Shown here: positions 28,727 through 40,570 of the stretch, piece by piece | How positions within the stretch are numbered: position 1 is the first letter of the stretch | Layout of the letters: every line of letters starts with the position of its first letter | Assembly (NCBI RefSeq): GCF_020667895.1 | Contig: NZ_JAFMPS010000013.1 | Coordinates: 30,688-73,985, forward strand | Length of the DNA stretch: 43,298 bases | Direction: 5' to 3' | From: Alcanivorax sp. 1008 | GTDB taxonomy: Bacteria > Pseudomonadota > Gammaproteobacteria > Pseudomonadales > Alcanivoracaceae | Made by a program: the position numbers and the translations under genes | Notes under the pieces: model-generated | Seen by the model: the letters and a program-made list of their open reading frames with translations, nothing else | Database searches by the model: none | What the model was told of the DNA's origin: nothing

Positions 28727-29194
28727 ATGAATAGTTTTGAGCCCCATATCACCGTTGCCACCATAGTAGAGCAGGATGGCCGATTCCTCATGGTGCGTGA
28801 GCATGCGGACGGCAAACTGGTGCTAAACCAGCCAGCCGGCCATGTAGAGGCCGGTGAGAGCCTGATTCAGGCAGCATTCCGTGAAACCCTTGAAGAAACA
28901 GCCTGGCAGGTGGAGATCACTTCCCTGCTCGGCCTGTACATTTATCAGGCCAAGCGTGGCGGTGGCGTTTACTATCGAATTTGCTTTGTGGCCGAGCCGG
29001 TCGGCCATGATGCCCGGCAAAAACTGGACACCGGCATTATGGCCGCTGAGTGGCTATCTGCCGATGAGCTCCGCGCTTGCAGCGGAGACCACCGTGGCCC
29101 GCTGGTCATGCGCTGTGTGGATGACTATCTGTCTGGCCGGCGACTTCCGCTGGACGTGATTTACCAGCACCCCTGGCCTCTTCAAAAAGCATGA
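28727..29194 (+). CDS. nudJ: NUDIX phosphohydrolase NudJ
   Basis: A 155-residue Nudix hydrolase. The Nudix box is [20 protein letters not shown], fitting G-x5-E-x7-R-E-x2-E-E. The start [18 protein letters not shown], the block LNQPAGH and the tail [11 protein letters not shown] match E. coli NudJ, a phosphatase of nucleoside di/triphosphates and of the thiamine precursor HMP-PP. The ATG at 28727 fits the family N-terminus; an upstream in-frame start at 28685 adds 14 residues. Its stop overlaps the mnmA ATG by 4 bases, the conserved nudJ-mnmA arrangement. Confidence 0.9.
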   Translation: MNSFEPHITVATIVEQDGRFLMVREHADGKLVLNQPAGHVEAGESLIQAAFRETLEETAWQVEITSLLGLYIYQAKRGGGVYYRICFVAEPVGHDARQKLDTGIMAAEWLSADELRACSGDHRGPLVMRCVDDYLSGRRLPLDVIYQHPWPLQKA

Positions 29195-30299
29195 ATACGC
29201 CCTTCGCCAAACCAGTTGGACAGACCCGGATTATCGTCGGCATGTCCGGAGGTGTCGACTCTGCTGTTGCTGCTGCCCTTCTCAAGCAGCAAGGCTATCT
29301 GGTTGAAGGGCTATTCATGAAGAACTGGAACGAGGATGACGGTAGCGAATACTGTACTGCCCGTGAAGACCTGATGGATGCAATGCAAGTGGCCGGTGCA
29401 CTGGACATGGAGTTACACACCGCCAACTTCGCCAGCGAGTACTGGGACCGTGTTTTCGCTCATTTTCTCCATGAATACCGATCCGGCCGCACTCCGAACC
29501 CGGACATTCTGTGCAACCGCGAGATCAAGTTTCAGGCGTTTCTAGACCATTCCTTGACCCTCGGCGCAGATGGCATTGCCACTGGCCACTATGCACAACT
29601 CGATTACCCTGGTGATAGTGCCAGGCTTCTACGCGCAGTGGATAAGAACAAGGATCAAACCTATTTCCTGCATGCGGTTGGCGGCGATAAGTTTCGCCGT
29701 ACCCTGTTTCCTCTTGGCGGCATGGAAAAGCCTGATGTGCGCCGTTTGGCAGAGGGGTTTGGCTTCGACAACCACAAGAAAAAGGATTCCACCGGTATCT
29801 GCTTTATTGGAGAGCGCCGTTTCCGGGACTTCCTGCAACAGTATCTGCCCGCTCAGCCGGGGCGCATCGAAGATGATCACGGCAACCTGCTGGGTGAACA
29901 CAGCGGGCTGATGTATTACACCCTGGGCCAGCGTCAGGGACTTGGCATAGGTGGGCGATCTGCAGCTGCCGAGCAGCCCTGGTACGTGGCCGCCAAGGAC
30001 CTTGATCGCAACGTGCTAGTCGCGGTGCAGGGCCATGACCATGTGTTACTGCAAAGCGATGGCCTGAACACTAGCGCGGTGCACTGGGTTGCCGGGCAGC
30101 CCCCCGCCTTGCCGACTCAGATTACCGCAAAGACCCGCTATCGGCAGGCCGATCAGGGCTGTACCCTGAAAAACCTGGGTGATGGCCGGGTATCCGTGCT
30201 GTTTGATCAGCCGCAGCGAGCCGTAACCCCGGGACAGTCGGTGGTGTTCTATGATGGTCAGGTGTGCCTCGGCGGCGCCGTAATTGAGGAGACCTTCTG

Positions 30300-30300
<1 letters not shown>
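29191..30300 (+). CDS. mnmA: tRNA-specific 2-thiouridylase
   Basis: A 369-residue enzyme that thiolates U34 of tRNA-Lys, -Glu and -Gln. The PP-loop is [11 protein letters not shown] (about 18-28). The catalytic nucleophile Cys108 lies in [12 protein letters not shown] and the persulfide Cys204 in [16 protein letters not shown] and [17 protein letters not shown] are also diagnostic. Length matches E. coli MnmA (368). It overlaps nudJ by 4 bases and hflD by 1 base (TGATG). Confidence 0.97.
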
Positions 30301-32385
<2,085 letters not shown>

Positions 32386-32390
32386 CCTCT

Positions 32391-33536
32391 GTGGATCGCG
32401 CCGATGTGAACCTGCCGTCATTCGAGCTGCCGCTGCCCGCGGAACAGTTTCTGCAGCAATACTGGCAGAAAAAGCCGCTGCTAATGCGTGCCGCAGCCAG
32501 CGGCCTTGCCCATCCTGACCCGGACACATTAGCCGGACTGGCGCTGGAAGATTGCGTTGAGTCACGTTTGATGACAGGAGCCGGAGGCGGCCCATGGAAT
32601 GTCCAGAGCGGGCCTTTCACCGAGCAGGACTTCAGTGCCCTGCCGAAACAAAACTGGACACTTCTGGTGCAGTCTGTGGATCACTTCATGACCGAAGTAT
32701 CGCTACTGCTGGACAGTTTTTCCTTTCTACCCGGCTGGCGCATGGAAGACATCATGCTCAGCTATGCCGTAAAAGGCGGCAGCGTCGGCCCACACTACGA
32801 CCGCTATGACGTATTTTTGATTCAGGCCCGTGGCAAGCGCCACTGGCAGCTCGGCCCCCACTGTGACGACAACAGCCCACGCCTGCCACACGACGAGCTG
32901 CGCCTGCTGGACGGCATGCCCGTGGAGGATGAGTTTGTCGTGGAACCGGGCGATGTACTCTACCTGCCCCCTGGAGTTGGTCACTGGGGCGTCGCTGAAG
33001 ATGACGACTGTATTACCTGGTCTGTCGGGTTTCGCGCCCCGGCACCGGCTGATCTGCTCGCCCGACTGGCTGACGAAGCGATTGAACGCAGCGATCAGAG
33101 CCTTTTCACAGATGTGGGCCGAGCACCTTGCAGCGCCCCCGAGCTGCTTGGCGACGCGGATTTGGCTAACCTGCGCCAGCAGGCTTTGGAGCTTATTGAT
33201 CGTGATGTCCTGCGAGAGGCTCTATCTGCCCTGCTGTCCGAGCCTCGCCAGCCAGCCGGTCTTGATTTTGAGGTCGATTGCGGGCACATTGCCGCCGCAT
33301 CGGAAGACACCGTGATGGTCCGGCATGGTGCCGCCCGTCTATTGATAGATACCCTTGGCAATGCCTGGATCAATGGCGAAAAACGGCCACTGGGTGAGGC
33401 CCAACGGCCTCTTGCCACTCTGTTGGCTCGCCAGCGCAGCTACACCGAAACGGAATTACAACCGCTGCTGAATGATGATTCAGAGCAGTTGATGGAGGAA
33501 TGGATTGATGCCGGCTACTTCACTGTTATCGAGTAA
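32391..33536 (+). CDS. roxA: 50S ribosomal protein L16 3-hydroxylase (JmjC ribosomal oxygenase)
   Basis: A 381-residue Fe(II)/2-oxoglutarate oxygenase of the RoxA/YcfD family, which hydroxylates an arginine of ribosomal protein L16. The metal triad is His135 and Asp137 in GPHYDRYD and His198 in GVGHWGV. The cupin core also has EPGDVLYLPPG and FLIQARGKRHWQLG, and the C-terminal half forms the dimerisation and winged-helix region. It starts at GTG 32391, 5 bases after purB, and begins close to the family's usual N-terminus. Length fits E. coli YcfD (373). Confidence 0.92.
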   Translation: MDRADVNLPSFELPLPAEQFLQQYWQKKPLLMRAAASGLAHPDPDTLAGLALEDCVESRLMTGAGGGPWNVQSGPFTEQDFSALPKQNWTLLVQSVDHFMTEVSLLLDSFSFLPGWRMEDIMLSYAVKGGSVGPHYDRYDVFLIQARGKRHWQLGPHCDDNSPRLPHDELRLLDGMPVEDEFVVEPGDVLYLPPGVGHWGVAEDDDCITWSVGFRAPAPADLLARLADEAIERSDQSLFTDVGRAPCSAPELLGDADLANLRQQALELIDRDVLREALSALLSEPRQPAGLDFEVDCGHIAAASEDTVMVRHGAARLLIDTLGNAWINGEKRPLGEAQRPLATLLARQRSYTETELQPLLNDDSEQLMEEWIDAGYFTVIE

Positions 33537-33543
33537 CCAGACT

Positions 33544-33972
33544 ATGCCTGTCACTATCCAGCGCACATCCTGGGCTGAAAATGAAACGGCCCTGCGCAGC
33601 ATTCGCGAAGCGGTATTCATTCGCGAGCAGCGCGTACCCGAGTCACTGGAGTGGGACGAACACGACCAGCAAGCGGTGCACTTCCTGGCCCTCGGCCCAG
33701 GCGGCATCCCGGCAGGCTGTATTCGTTTGCTACCCACCGGCCAACTCAGTCGCCTCGCCGTGCTTGAACAATTTCGCAATCAGGACATAGGCTCTGCCCT
33801 GCTTTCCGCGGCAGAAGCTGAAGCCCGTAGCAGCGGTATGGATGAGATTTTCCTGCATGCCCAGACTCAGGCCACCCACTTTTACGAAAATGCCGGCTTT
33901 ACGGTCAGCGGGGGCATTTTCCTTGAGGCGGACATTCCACATCGCCAGATGTTCAAGGAGCTTGGCCACTGA
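33544..33972 (+). CDS. GNAT-family N-acetyltransferase (YjcF/ElaA-like)
   Basis: A 142-residue acetyltransferase. IREAVFIREQRVPESLEWDE is the N-terminal block typical of the YjcF/ElaA branch, followed by SRLAVLEQFRNQDIGSALL (acetyl-CoA motif A) and THFYENAGFTVSGGIFLEADIPH. The ATG at 33544, 7 bases after roxA, removes an unlikely overlap that an earlier start at 33505 would cause. Its stop overlaps the next start by one base (TGATG), so the downstream DUF7931-like gene is probably coupled. The substrate is unknown. Confidence 0.85.
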   Translation: MPVTIQRTSWAENETALRSIREAVFIREQRVPESLEWDEHDQQAVHFLALGPGGIPAGCIRLLPTGQLSRLAVLEQFRNQDIGSALLSAAEAEARSSGMDEIFLHAQTQATHFYENAGFTVSGGIFLEADIPHRQMFKELGH

Positions 33973-34466
33973 TGCAGCCGGGTAACGCAGACGGTGCATT
34001 GCCAGATGACCCTGCAGTGCATGAACAAGTCTGCGATGAAGTGCTGGCCGATGCTCGTCGCAGCGTGCGCATATTTGCCCCCGACCTGGACCAGCAACTA
34101 CTTAATCGAGACCGTGTCAGTGAACTGCTGGCGGGGCTGGCACGGCGGAACTCCTCGGCACGCATTCGTATTCTGATTGCAGATGCCGCTCAGGCGGTAA
34201 CGGATGGTCACCGTCTTGTCTATCTGGCCCGCCGTCTGCCCTCATATATCACTATCAGGGTATTGCCCCGAGACAGCCGTAGCGTAAGCGAAAACTGGCT
34301 AATGACCGACGAACGCACTCTGTTCTGGCGGCCTGACTTCCGTCACCTTCGTCACGCCATCCTGCATCGGGATGATCCAGCTCGATGCGGCGCACTCCAG
34401 CGCTACTTTGATGAGCGCTGGGATCAATCGCTTAGCGACCCCGCTTTACGCCAGTTGCACCTTTGA
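33972..34466 (+). CDS. DUF7931-like, PLD-fold-like protein of unknown function
   Basis: A 164-residue soluble protein. HEQVCDEVLADARRSVRIFA, then ARIRILIADAAQAVTDGHRLVYLARRL, looks like half of a phospholipase-D-type fold, but the catalytic HxK motif of that family is absent. I tentatively equate it with the DUF7931 family, which often sits beside a GNAT gene as it does here. It overlaps the GNAT stop by one base, and its 3' end overlaps the 3' end of the opposite-strand two-TM gene by 21 bases. The function is unknown; it may be an accessory factor of the GNAT enzyme. Confidence 0.72.
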   Translation: MQPGNADGALPDDPAVHEQVCDEVLADARRSVRIFAPDLDQQLLNRDRVSELLAGLARRNSSARIRILIADAAQAVTDGHRLVYLARRLPSYITIRVLPRDSRSVSENWLMTDERTLFWRPDFRHLRHAILHRDDPARCGALQRYFDERWDQSLSDPALRQLHL

Positions 34467-35126
34467 CAGATCAGCCTTATGCCGCAGCTCTTTGAGCAGC
34501 CGCCGACGAGCTGACTCATAAAGCCGCTTTGACAACCAGCCGCTATCCAGCATGCGCCGGTGCTCGGCGAGCTCCGCAGCGAGACGCTTGTTGCCCTTTG
34601 GTAAGATGATCTGCGCCCCCTCGGCACGTTCCGCGAGCAATTCAACAAAGCGTCTTGGCCGCGCATGGCGGAACAGCTCACGGCTGACGCTGCACACGGA
34701 AATAGCGCCCGTGGCAGTGCGAAACTCCCATCGCCCAAGACGGGCTGACATCAGCGCTAGCAACAGCAGACAGGGAGCTGCCACGGCCACCATCAGCAGC
34801 GCCTGCGGCTGGAGTACCGTGGCGACTATTATCATGAGCATACTTACCAGACCCACCAGCGATACACGGATGATAATATCGCCAGCGTGATACGTCGGTT
34901 GCGGGTCAAGATAGGCTAGATTGATCACCCGCTCAGGCACCTCTGGCCGACGTCGATCACGAATCGCCACATAATGCCCATTGAACAGCACCAACTCGAC
35001 TTCCTCATCACGCCTTGGGCTTCGCTGCAGCAGCCTGCTTTCTATGCGGCGTTGGTTGCTCGATGGCACGGCAATGCAGTCATCGGCAAGCATTCTGGTG
35101 ACGAGCGCATGAGCACTATGGTTCAT
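34446..35126 (-). CDS. Two-TM membrane protein of unknown function with SHOCT-like C-terminus
   Basis: A 226-residue protein I do not recognise. A polar N-terminal region (1-80) is followed by two hydrophobic segments (about 87-108 and 114-136), a short soluble domain (about 138-185, WEFRTATGAISVCSVSRELF) and a basic helical tail. The tail LAEHRRMLDSGWLSKRLYES has the shape of a SHOCT motif (short helix, Gly-turn, Tyr, Lys/Arg-Leu-Leu end). The ATG at 35126 was chosen because GGGGAGA lies about 6-7 bases upstream; a GTG at 35144 is less likely. The 3' end overlaps the convergent DUF7931-like gene. Confidence 0.7.
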   Translation of the reverse strand: MNHSAHALVTRMLADDCIAVPSSNQRRIESRLLQRSPRRDEEVELVLFNGHYVAIRDRRRPEVPERVINLAYLDPQPTYHAGDIIIRVSLVGLVSMLMIIVATVLQPQALLMVAVAAPCLLLLALMSARLGRWEFRTATGAISVCSVSRELFRHARPRRFVELLAERAEGAQIILPKGNKRLAAELAEHRRMLDSGWLSKRLYESARRRLLKELRHKADLSKVQLA

Positions 35127-35245
35127 GATGACGTCTCTCCCCACTATCTCATTGGAGCGCCCATTGAAAGCGCGATAGGAAGATAGTGCCGCAAATCCTT
35201 AATGCTTAAATATGAACCAGTTGGCAGTGACAGCGGACCCGCACC

Positions 35246-35911
35246 TCAAATCATGCAACTGGTTAGCCGCCACAGGGCATGGCCGCTGGCCTGATACTTG
35301 TCCTCGAAATCACTAATTGGCTGGTCAGGATGAAACTGCTCAAGCAGTGCCCGACGACCAGTCATGGCTAATGCGGCAGCCATTTCCTCAACGTAGATAG
35401 ACCAATTGCTGCGCAGCTCAAGGCACTGGCTGATTGCCAGCAAGGTTGGCAGCACCGGGTGACCATGCCAGCGCCGGGACAGATGGCCCGGTTTCGGCCA
35501 TGGATTAGGATAGAGCAGAAAATTGCGCTCAAGCATCCAGCCGTCTGCGGCCATCAAGCGCCAGATGTCCGCGCACTCGGCACGTAGCAAGAGAGCATTG
35601 ACGGGAAGCTCGAAGCGAGCATGCCCGCGCAGAAGCCGGTGGGCAGATTGATCAATACCAATAACCAGCACGTCCGGATTCGAGCGGGCCAGCTGACAGG
35701 AGCTGTAACCGGTGCCGCAGCCGGAGTCCAGCCATACAGGCATGGACTCTCCGCGCTGGCGCCGCCAATTTTTCATGGCGGCAAACGCCTCGACGTTATG
35801 ATCGGCAAGTGGCTGCTGCCACTGCGAGTTCAAATGGCGCGATACAACTGCTTCAAGAGATTGATGCACACCTGTTTGAGATGACAGAACGGAACGACTG
35901 TTGCCAGACAT
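35246..35911 (-). CDS. TrmB-family methyltransferase paralogue
   Basis: A 221-residue SAM-dependent methyltransferase related to tRNA (guanine-46-N7) methyltransferase TrmB. SAM motif I is VWLDSGCGTGYSS (about 59-71). The TrmB signature PDPWxKxRHxxRR is changed to YPNPWPKPGHLSRRW (134-148), with Asn136 where the family has its catalytic Asp. The C-terminal TKFE block is SDFEDKYQASGH. It therefore looks like a divergent paralogue; a canonical TrmB is expected elsewhere in the genome. The ATG at 35911 has GGAG 6 bases upstream; an ATG five codons earlier lacks one. Whether it still methylates tRNA is uncertain. Confidence 0.8.
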   Translation of the reverse strand: MSGNSRSVLSSQTGVHQSLEAVVSRHLNSQWQQPLADHNVEAFAAMKNWRRQRGESMPVWLDSGCGTGYSSCQLARSNPDVLVIGIDQSAHRLLRGHARFELPVNALLLRAECADIWRLMAADGWMLERNFLLYPNPWPKPGHLSRRWHGHPVLPTLLAISQCLELRSNWSIYVEEMAAALAMTGRRALLEQFHPDQPISDFEDKYQASGHALWRLTSCMI

Positions 35912-36003
35912 CAGCGACTCCACCATTCGGGGCCGGCAGTGTAACTACCAGCCCCGGGGGCTACCAGTGAAGTCAGCCGAACTAAAGGATCATTGCCGCC
36001 TGT

Positions 36004-38229
36004 TTAAAGTGACTCGCCAAGCAGCGCGCCAAGCAGGCTGGCAAACAGATCAATCACTTCCTGCGGCAAGATATCGGTGATCGGGCCGGCAAAATAACTG
36101 CGTGACTCACCATTCAGGAAGTGAATGGTGGCGCCCAGACTCTGCCAGTCGAATGCAACCGTGGCCACCAGCTGATCACCGGAGTAGATATAGCCGCCAT
36201 TCAAGCCGGTCAGGAAAAAGCTCAAGGCAACATCAGTATCGTTTGCAGCGGTCGCGTCGAGTCGCAGACCATCCAGAGTAAACTGCCACTGTTTCCCGTC
36301 TCCCTGTATGGCTGCAGTACCATTAATATCGAGCACAGAGAAATTAAGTCCCGCAACTATGGCCAGCAGGGTTTCCGGGTTCAGGCTTGCAGAAGAAGCT
36401 TGTTCAGTGAACTCTGCAAAAAGACCACCCAACCCGCTCAGCTCACCGTCAGCTTCGACTTCAAAAACTGGCAAGCCAAATGCTTCAAAGCCGAAAGCAG
36501 CCTGCAGCGTCGCACTTTCCCGAATATCAATATGCAAGGCCGGCACGCCGTCAAGGCTGAACAGACGATCACCGTCCGGGCTAACCAATTCACCAGACTC
36601 AATGTGCAGGGACAGCAGTGGGCCATCAGCCTGCGCCGTCAGCACCCGAGTGTTGACCTCGCCCCATGCGTCCAACTCACCATAAAAACCGAAATCCTGA
36701 TCATCCGTTTTATAGATTGCCGCATCGCCAACGATATGAGCACGAACCTGCAGGTTGGCAAGCAGGTCCAGTATGTCCTCAATGAAAGCGCTGCTATCCA
36801 GTTCCCCACCGGAAACTACCGCAGCAGTCAGCGCGCTGAGCAATGGCCCGAAGTCCGTATCGTAAAGATCGATATCCAGAGTGCCCTGTAACTGACCGGA
36901 GATTTCAGTATTGCTGGCCGAGGCGGTCACCGCATAGCTCAGCTCTCCGTTAGAAAGTCCGGCGATAAGTGGCGCCAGATCCACTAACACGTCTACAGTC
37001 TGGCCGTTATGGACGCCCGAGATCACCATCTGCCGAGTTGCGATAGTTACGACAGCGTTTAGGCCCGGCATGCCGTACACGTCAATCAGCAGGGTTGGCG
37101 GCAGGGGAAAACCTGGCGGCAGCTGGGATAACATCAGGTCTGTTGTTATTGCAGCCTGAATAACGGTAACAGCGCTGCCCAGAGAAACCTGAGCCAAGTC
37201 CAGCGTATGTTGCGTATAGAGCCAGTCAAGTTGATGTCTCTGGCTGGCCAGGAAAGTGCCGCTTTCATCTATCCCGGCAGTTCTCAGGTAGCCATCCAAG
37301 TCATCCAGCGGCGCCATCGCTCGAGCCATGGCTGCCTCGTCGTAGCTGGTAGAACCCGAAACTACGGTAAGCGGACCTGCCCAACGGGTATACACATTCT
37401 GCAATGAGGCGATCAGAGTGGTCAGATCCAGTTCACCACCGGCGAACTGCAGCGCCACCGTACGAGATGCCTCTACCAAAGTCTGCAGGTCGCCCTCGCC
37501 CTCGCCAGTTGGCAACTGGCCACCATTGTCGATAAAGGCCTGCACATACTCCGCAATGATCTGCTGGGCATTCGTCCCGCCGCCGAGCTGGGCGAATCCC
37601 GCCGACAAAAAGCCATGTGCTTGAGCAGCATCTGTGGCCCCTGACAGCTCTGCAAGGTCGGTTACGTCAATTGGCGTCTGCCAGGCAAAATTTTCATCAA
37701 GACCAAATACTGCTGCGACCTGAGACAGTGCCAGCATTGCCGCCTGATCAGTAACCCCCAGAGGAAATTGCTCAGCCCAAAGCGCCGCGATATGAGTCAG
37801 CGGAGTGACCGCTACGCTACCCTGTGGCCGATTTGCCGGCAGCAGGGAAACCAGTTGAAAATTCTCAGGCAAAGGCATCGCCTGACCAAAGGCAATGCCA
37901 TCACCACAGCCATCAGCTGCGTCACACAGCATGGTGGACGAGCCATCTGGAGCAGCCTCAATGACCAGACGAATGAGCTCTTCGGGGAGCTCTGAAAAAT
38001 TGAAATACCCGGCATCGTCCGTCAGTGTGCTGGCAAGAAAACGAGTGGGCCGGCGCTCTGAATCGAATGCATAGGCACTAACCCGCGCTCCCTGCAGGAC
38101 ACCTTTGACGGCTCGCCCATCTGTGGAGCGATCTGCTTCTGCAGGTTTATCGTTTAGACGCTCACCGCCGCAAGCGGAGAGCCCGGCAGCAAGTAGCAAA
38201 ATCACCAGCCATCTGAATGACGCGACCAT
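36004..38229 (-). CDS. Large predicted lipoprotein of unknown function
   Basis: A 741-residue envelope protein. The signal peptide ends in the lipobox LSAC with Cys20, followed by Gly-Gly rather than Asp, so outer-membrane sorting is likely. Residues about 40-92 (GVLQGARVSAYAFDSERRPT ... LTDDAGYFNFSELP) resemble a carboxypeptidase-regulatory-like beta sandwich. SVAVTPLTHIAALWAEQFP and the helical stretch after it are common in large marine gammaproteobacterial lipoproteins of unknown role. The C-terminal half has repeating beta-type segments rich in Asp, Gly and Leu. The ATG has AGGGA upstream. It is downstream of glcB but separated by a strong terminator, so it has its own promoter in the 172-base gap, of which no consensus is visible. 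Confidence 0.75.
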   Translation of the reverse strand: MVASFRWLVILLLAAGLSACGGERLNDKPAEADRSTDGRAVKGVLQGARVSAYAFDSERRPTRFLASTLTDDAGYFNFSELPEELIRLVIEAAPDGSSTMLCDAADGCGDGIAFGQAMPLPENFQLVSLLPANRPQGSVAVTPLTHIAALWAEQFPLGVTDQAAMLALSQVAAVFGLDENFAWQTPIDVTDLAELSGATDAAQAHGFLSAGFAQLGGGTNAQQIIAEYVQAFIDNGGQLPTGEGEGDLQTLVEASRTVALQFAGGELDLTTLIASLQNVYTRWAGPLTVVSGSTSYDEAAMARAMAPLDDLDGYLRTAGIDESGTFLASQRHQLDWLYTQHTLDLAQVSLGSAVTVIQAAITTDLMLSQLPPGFPLPPTLLIDVYGMPGLNAVVTIATRQMVISGVHNGQTVDVLVDLAPLIAGLSNGELSYAVTASASNTEISGQLQGTLDIDLYDTDFGPLLSALTAAVVSGGELDSSAFIEDILDLLANLQVRAHIVGDAAIYKTDDQDFGFYGELDAWGEVNTRVLTAQADGPLLSLHIESGELVSPDGDRLFSLDGVPALHIDIRESATLQAAFGFEAFGLPVFEVEADGELSGLGGLFAEFTEQASSASLNPETLLAIVAGLNFSVLDINGTAAIQGDGKQWQFTLDGLRLDATAANDTDVALSFFLTGLNGGYIYSGDQLVATVAFDWQSLGATIHFLNGESRSYFAGPITDILPQEVIDLFASLLGALLGESL

Positions 38230-38343
38230 AATATTTCCCTGTTGTTGTTATCGCCGCCGTACAGCAATCCCCAAGCGGACATATTTTAGTCAAGTCTAAG
38301 CCGAAAGAATGGTTGCACGCCAGTTCTGATTTGCGGTTGAAAC

Positions 38344-38375
38344 AAAAAAGGCCCGATATGCATCGGGCCTTTTTT
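38344..38375 (-). terminator. Intrinsic terminator after glcB
   Basis: AAAAAAGGCCCGAT and ATCGGGCCTTTTTT form a perfect 14-bp stem with the 4-base loop ATGC, starting 27 bases beyond the glcB stop on the minus strand. The flanking A/T runs make it a strong terminator; in principle it works in both directions. Confidence 0.93.
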
Positions 38376-38401
38376 GCTTTTATAAACAGTGGGTTAGCTG
38401 G

Positions 38402-40570
38402 CTAGCAGCCGTAACGGGCCTTGGCTTCAAGACGGCGGCGGTGCAGCACCGGCTCGGTATACCCGCTGGGCTGAACACAGCCCTCGAACACCAGCTCGCA
38501 GGCTGCGGCAAAGGCCACCCCATCAAAGTCTGGCGCCAACGGCCGATACAGGGGGTCATTGGCGTTCTGTTTGTCGACCACCACCGCCATGCGTTTCATG
38601 GCAGCCATAACATCGTCCTTGCTGACCACGCCATGACGCAGCCAGTTTGCGATGTGCTGGCTGGAAATACGCAAAGTGGCTCGATCTTCCATCAAGCCAA
38701 CATCACTGATGTCCGGCACCTTGGAGCAGCCAACGCCCTGATCAATCCAGCGCACCACATAGCCAAGAATACCCTGGCAGTTGTTGTCCAGCTCGGCGCG
38801 CTTGTCTTCTGCGCTCCAGTTGGTATCACTGGCTAGCGGAATAGTCAGAATGTCATCCAGAGAAGCACGGGGGCGGCTCTGCAGCTGCTTCTGCACGGTG
38901 AATACATTCACCCTGTGGTAGTGAGTGGCATGCAGTGTGCCCGCAGTTGGGGACGGCACCCAGGCACAATTGGCACCAGCCTTTGGGTGACCGATTTTCT
39001 GCTCCATCATTTGCTTCATCTCGTCAGGCATGGCCCACATGCCTTTACCGATTTGGGCATGTCCCGGCAAGCCGCACTCCAGACCGATGTCCACGTTCCA
39101 GTCTTCGTAGGCACCAATCCACTTCTGCTTCTTCATGTCCGCTTTGCGCACCATGGCGCCGGCTTCCATGGAGGTGTGGATCTCGTCACCGGTACGGTCA
39201 AGGAAACCGGTGTTGATGAACATGACCCGCTCTTTGGCGACACGGATGCACTCTTTCAGGTTGACCGTGGTACGGCGCTCTTCATCCATGATGCCGATCT
39301 TCAAAGTGTTGCGCGGCAAGCCCAATGAGTCCTCAACGCGACCAAACAGCTCGCAAGCGAAGGCAACTTCTTCCGGGCCGTGCATTTTTGGTTTTACGAT
39401 ATACACGGAGCCGGTGCGGCTATTGCTGTATTTGCCAAGGCCTTTCAGGTCATGAACCGCTGCCAGCACAGTGATCATGGCGTCCATGATGCCTTCCGGG
39501 ATTTCCTCACCGTTGACCAGAATAGCGTTATTAGTCATCAAGTGGCCGACGTTGCGCACCAGCAATAACACCCGACCATGCAGAGTTAGCTCGCTACCAT
39601 CCACGGCAGTGTAGGTGCGATCCGGGTTCAGGGTGCGGGTGATGGTACGACCGCCCTTCTCCATGGTCTCAGCCAGATCTCCTTTCATCAGACCGAACCA
39701 GTTGCCGTACACCACTACCTTGTCAGGCGCATCCACCGCTGCCACTGAATCTTCACAGTCCTGAATGGCCGTCACTGCAGACTCAAGTAGCAGGTCTTTA
39801 ACATTCGCCGGATCTTCAGCACCAATCGGATGACTGGCATCAATCTGAATTTCAATATGCAGGCCATTATTGACCAGCAGAATGCCGCTAGGGGCAGCCA
39901 TATCACCACTAAAGCCAACAAACTGGGCCGGGTTCTTCAGGCCGGTTTCACCGGCACCGGTATTTACCACCAGCTTACCGTCAACAATGCTGTACTTGAC
40001 CGAGTCACAGTGGGACCCGTTGGCCAGAGGCGCGGCGTCATCCAGCAGCTGGCGCGCCCAGGCAATTACTTTGGCGCCACGCTTCGGGTTGTAAGCGCCA
40101 CCCTTCTCGGCACCACCTTCATCGCTGATCACGTCCGAGCCGTACAGTGCATCGTACAGGCTGCCCCAGCGGGCGTTGGCTGCGTTCAATGCGTAGCGGG
40201 CATTCATCACCGGAACCACCAGCTGGGGCCCGGCAATGGTCGCAATTTCCTGATCAACATTCTCGGTGGTAACGCTAAAAGCCTCTCCTTCGGGTAGCAG
40301 GTAACCGATCTCTGTCAGGAATGCCTTGTACTCCACCATGTCGATAGTCTTGCCCTGGCGAGCCTGATGCCAAGCGTCAATCTTTGCCTGAGTCTCATCA
40401 CGCTTGGCTAGCAGCGCCTTGTTTTTTGGCATCAGATCGGTGGCGACTTTTTCCAGCTCGGACCAGAACGTGTTCGCCGCAATGCCAGTGCCGGGAATAA
40501 TGCGGTTGACCACCAGGTCGTGCAGATCAGAGGCGATTTCAAGGGTGCCGTGCTTGATGCGATCAGTCAT
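38402..40570 (-). CDS. glcB: Malate synthase G
   Basis: A 722-residue monomeric enzyme that condenses glyoxylate with acetyl-CoA to malate, the second step of the glyoxylate shunt and the exit of glycolate use. Family blocks are [10 protein letters not shown]-like near residues 25-35, [68 protein letters not shown] and the catalytic loop [15 protein letters not shown]. Length fits E. coli GlcB (723). It is monocistronic: a terminator follows and a 180-base gap precedes it. I see no glcC or glycolate oxidase genes nearby. Confidence 0.96.
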   Translation of the reverse strand: MTDRIKHGTLEIASDLHDLVVNRIIPGTGIAANTFWSELEKVATDLMPKNKALLAKRDETQAKIDAWHQARQGKTIDMVEYKAFLTEIGYLLPEGEAFSVTTENVDQEIATIAGPQLVVPVMNARYALNAANARWGSLYDALYGSDVISDEGGAEKGGAYNPKRGAKVIAWARQLLDDAAPLANGSHCDSVKYSIVDGKLVVNTGAGETGLKNPAQFVGFSGDMAAPSGILLVNNGLHIEIQIDASHPIGAEDPANVKDLLLESAVTAIQDCEDSVAAVDAPDKVVVYGNWFGLMKGDLAETMEKGGRTITRTLNPDRTYTAVDGSELTLHGRVLLLVRNVGHLMTNNAILVNGEEIPEGIMDAMITVLAAVHDLKGLGKYSNSRTGSVYIVKPKMHGPEEVAFACELFGRVEDSLGLPRNTLKIGIMDEERRTTVNLKECIRVAKERVMFINTGFLDRTGDEIHTSMEAGAMVRKADMKKQKWIGAYEDWNVDIGLECGLPGHAQIGKGMWAMPDEMKQMMEQKIGHPKAGANCAWVPSPTAGTLHATHYHRVNVFTVQKQLQSRPRASLDDILTIPLASDTNWSAEDKRAELDNNCQGILGYVVRWIDQGVGCSKVPDISDVGLMEDRATLRISSQHIANWLRHGVVSKDDVMAAMKRMAVVVDKQNANDPLYRPLAPDFDGVAFAAACELVFEGCVQPSGYTEPVLHRRRLEAKARYGC

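Noticed and set aside
36121-36891. 256-codon open frame on the plus strand inside the large lipoprotein gene
   Set aside because: Antisense to a protein with signal peptide and lipobox; its translation shows no domain and no start site.
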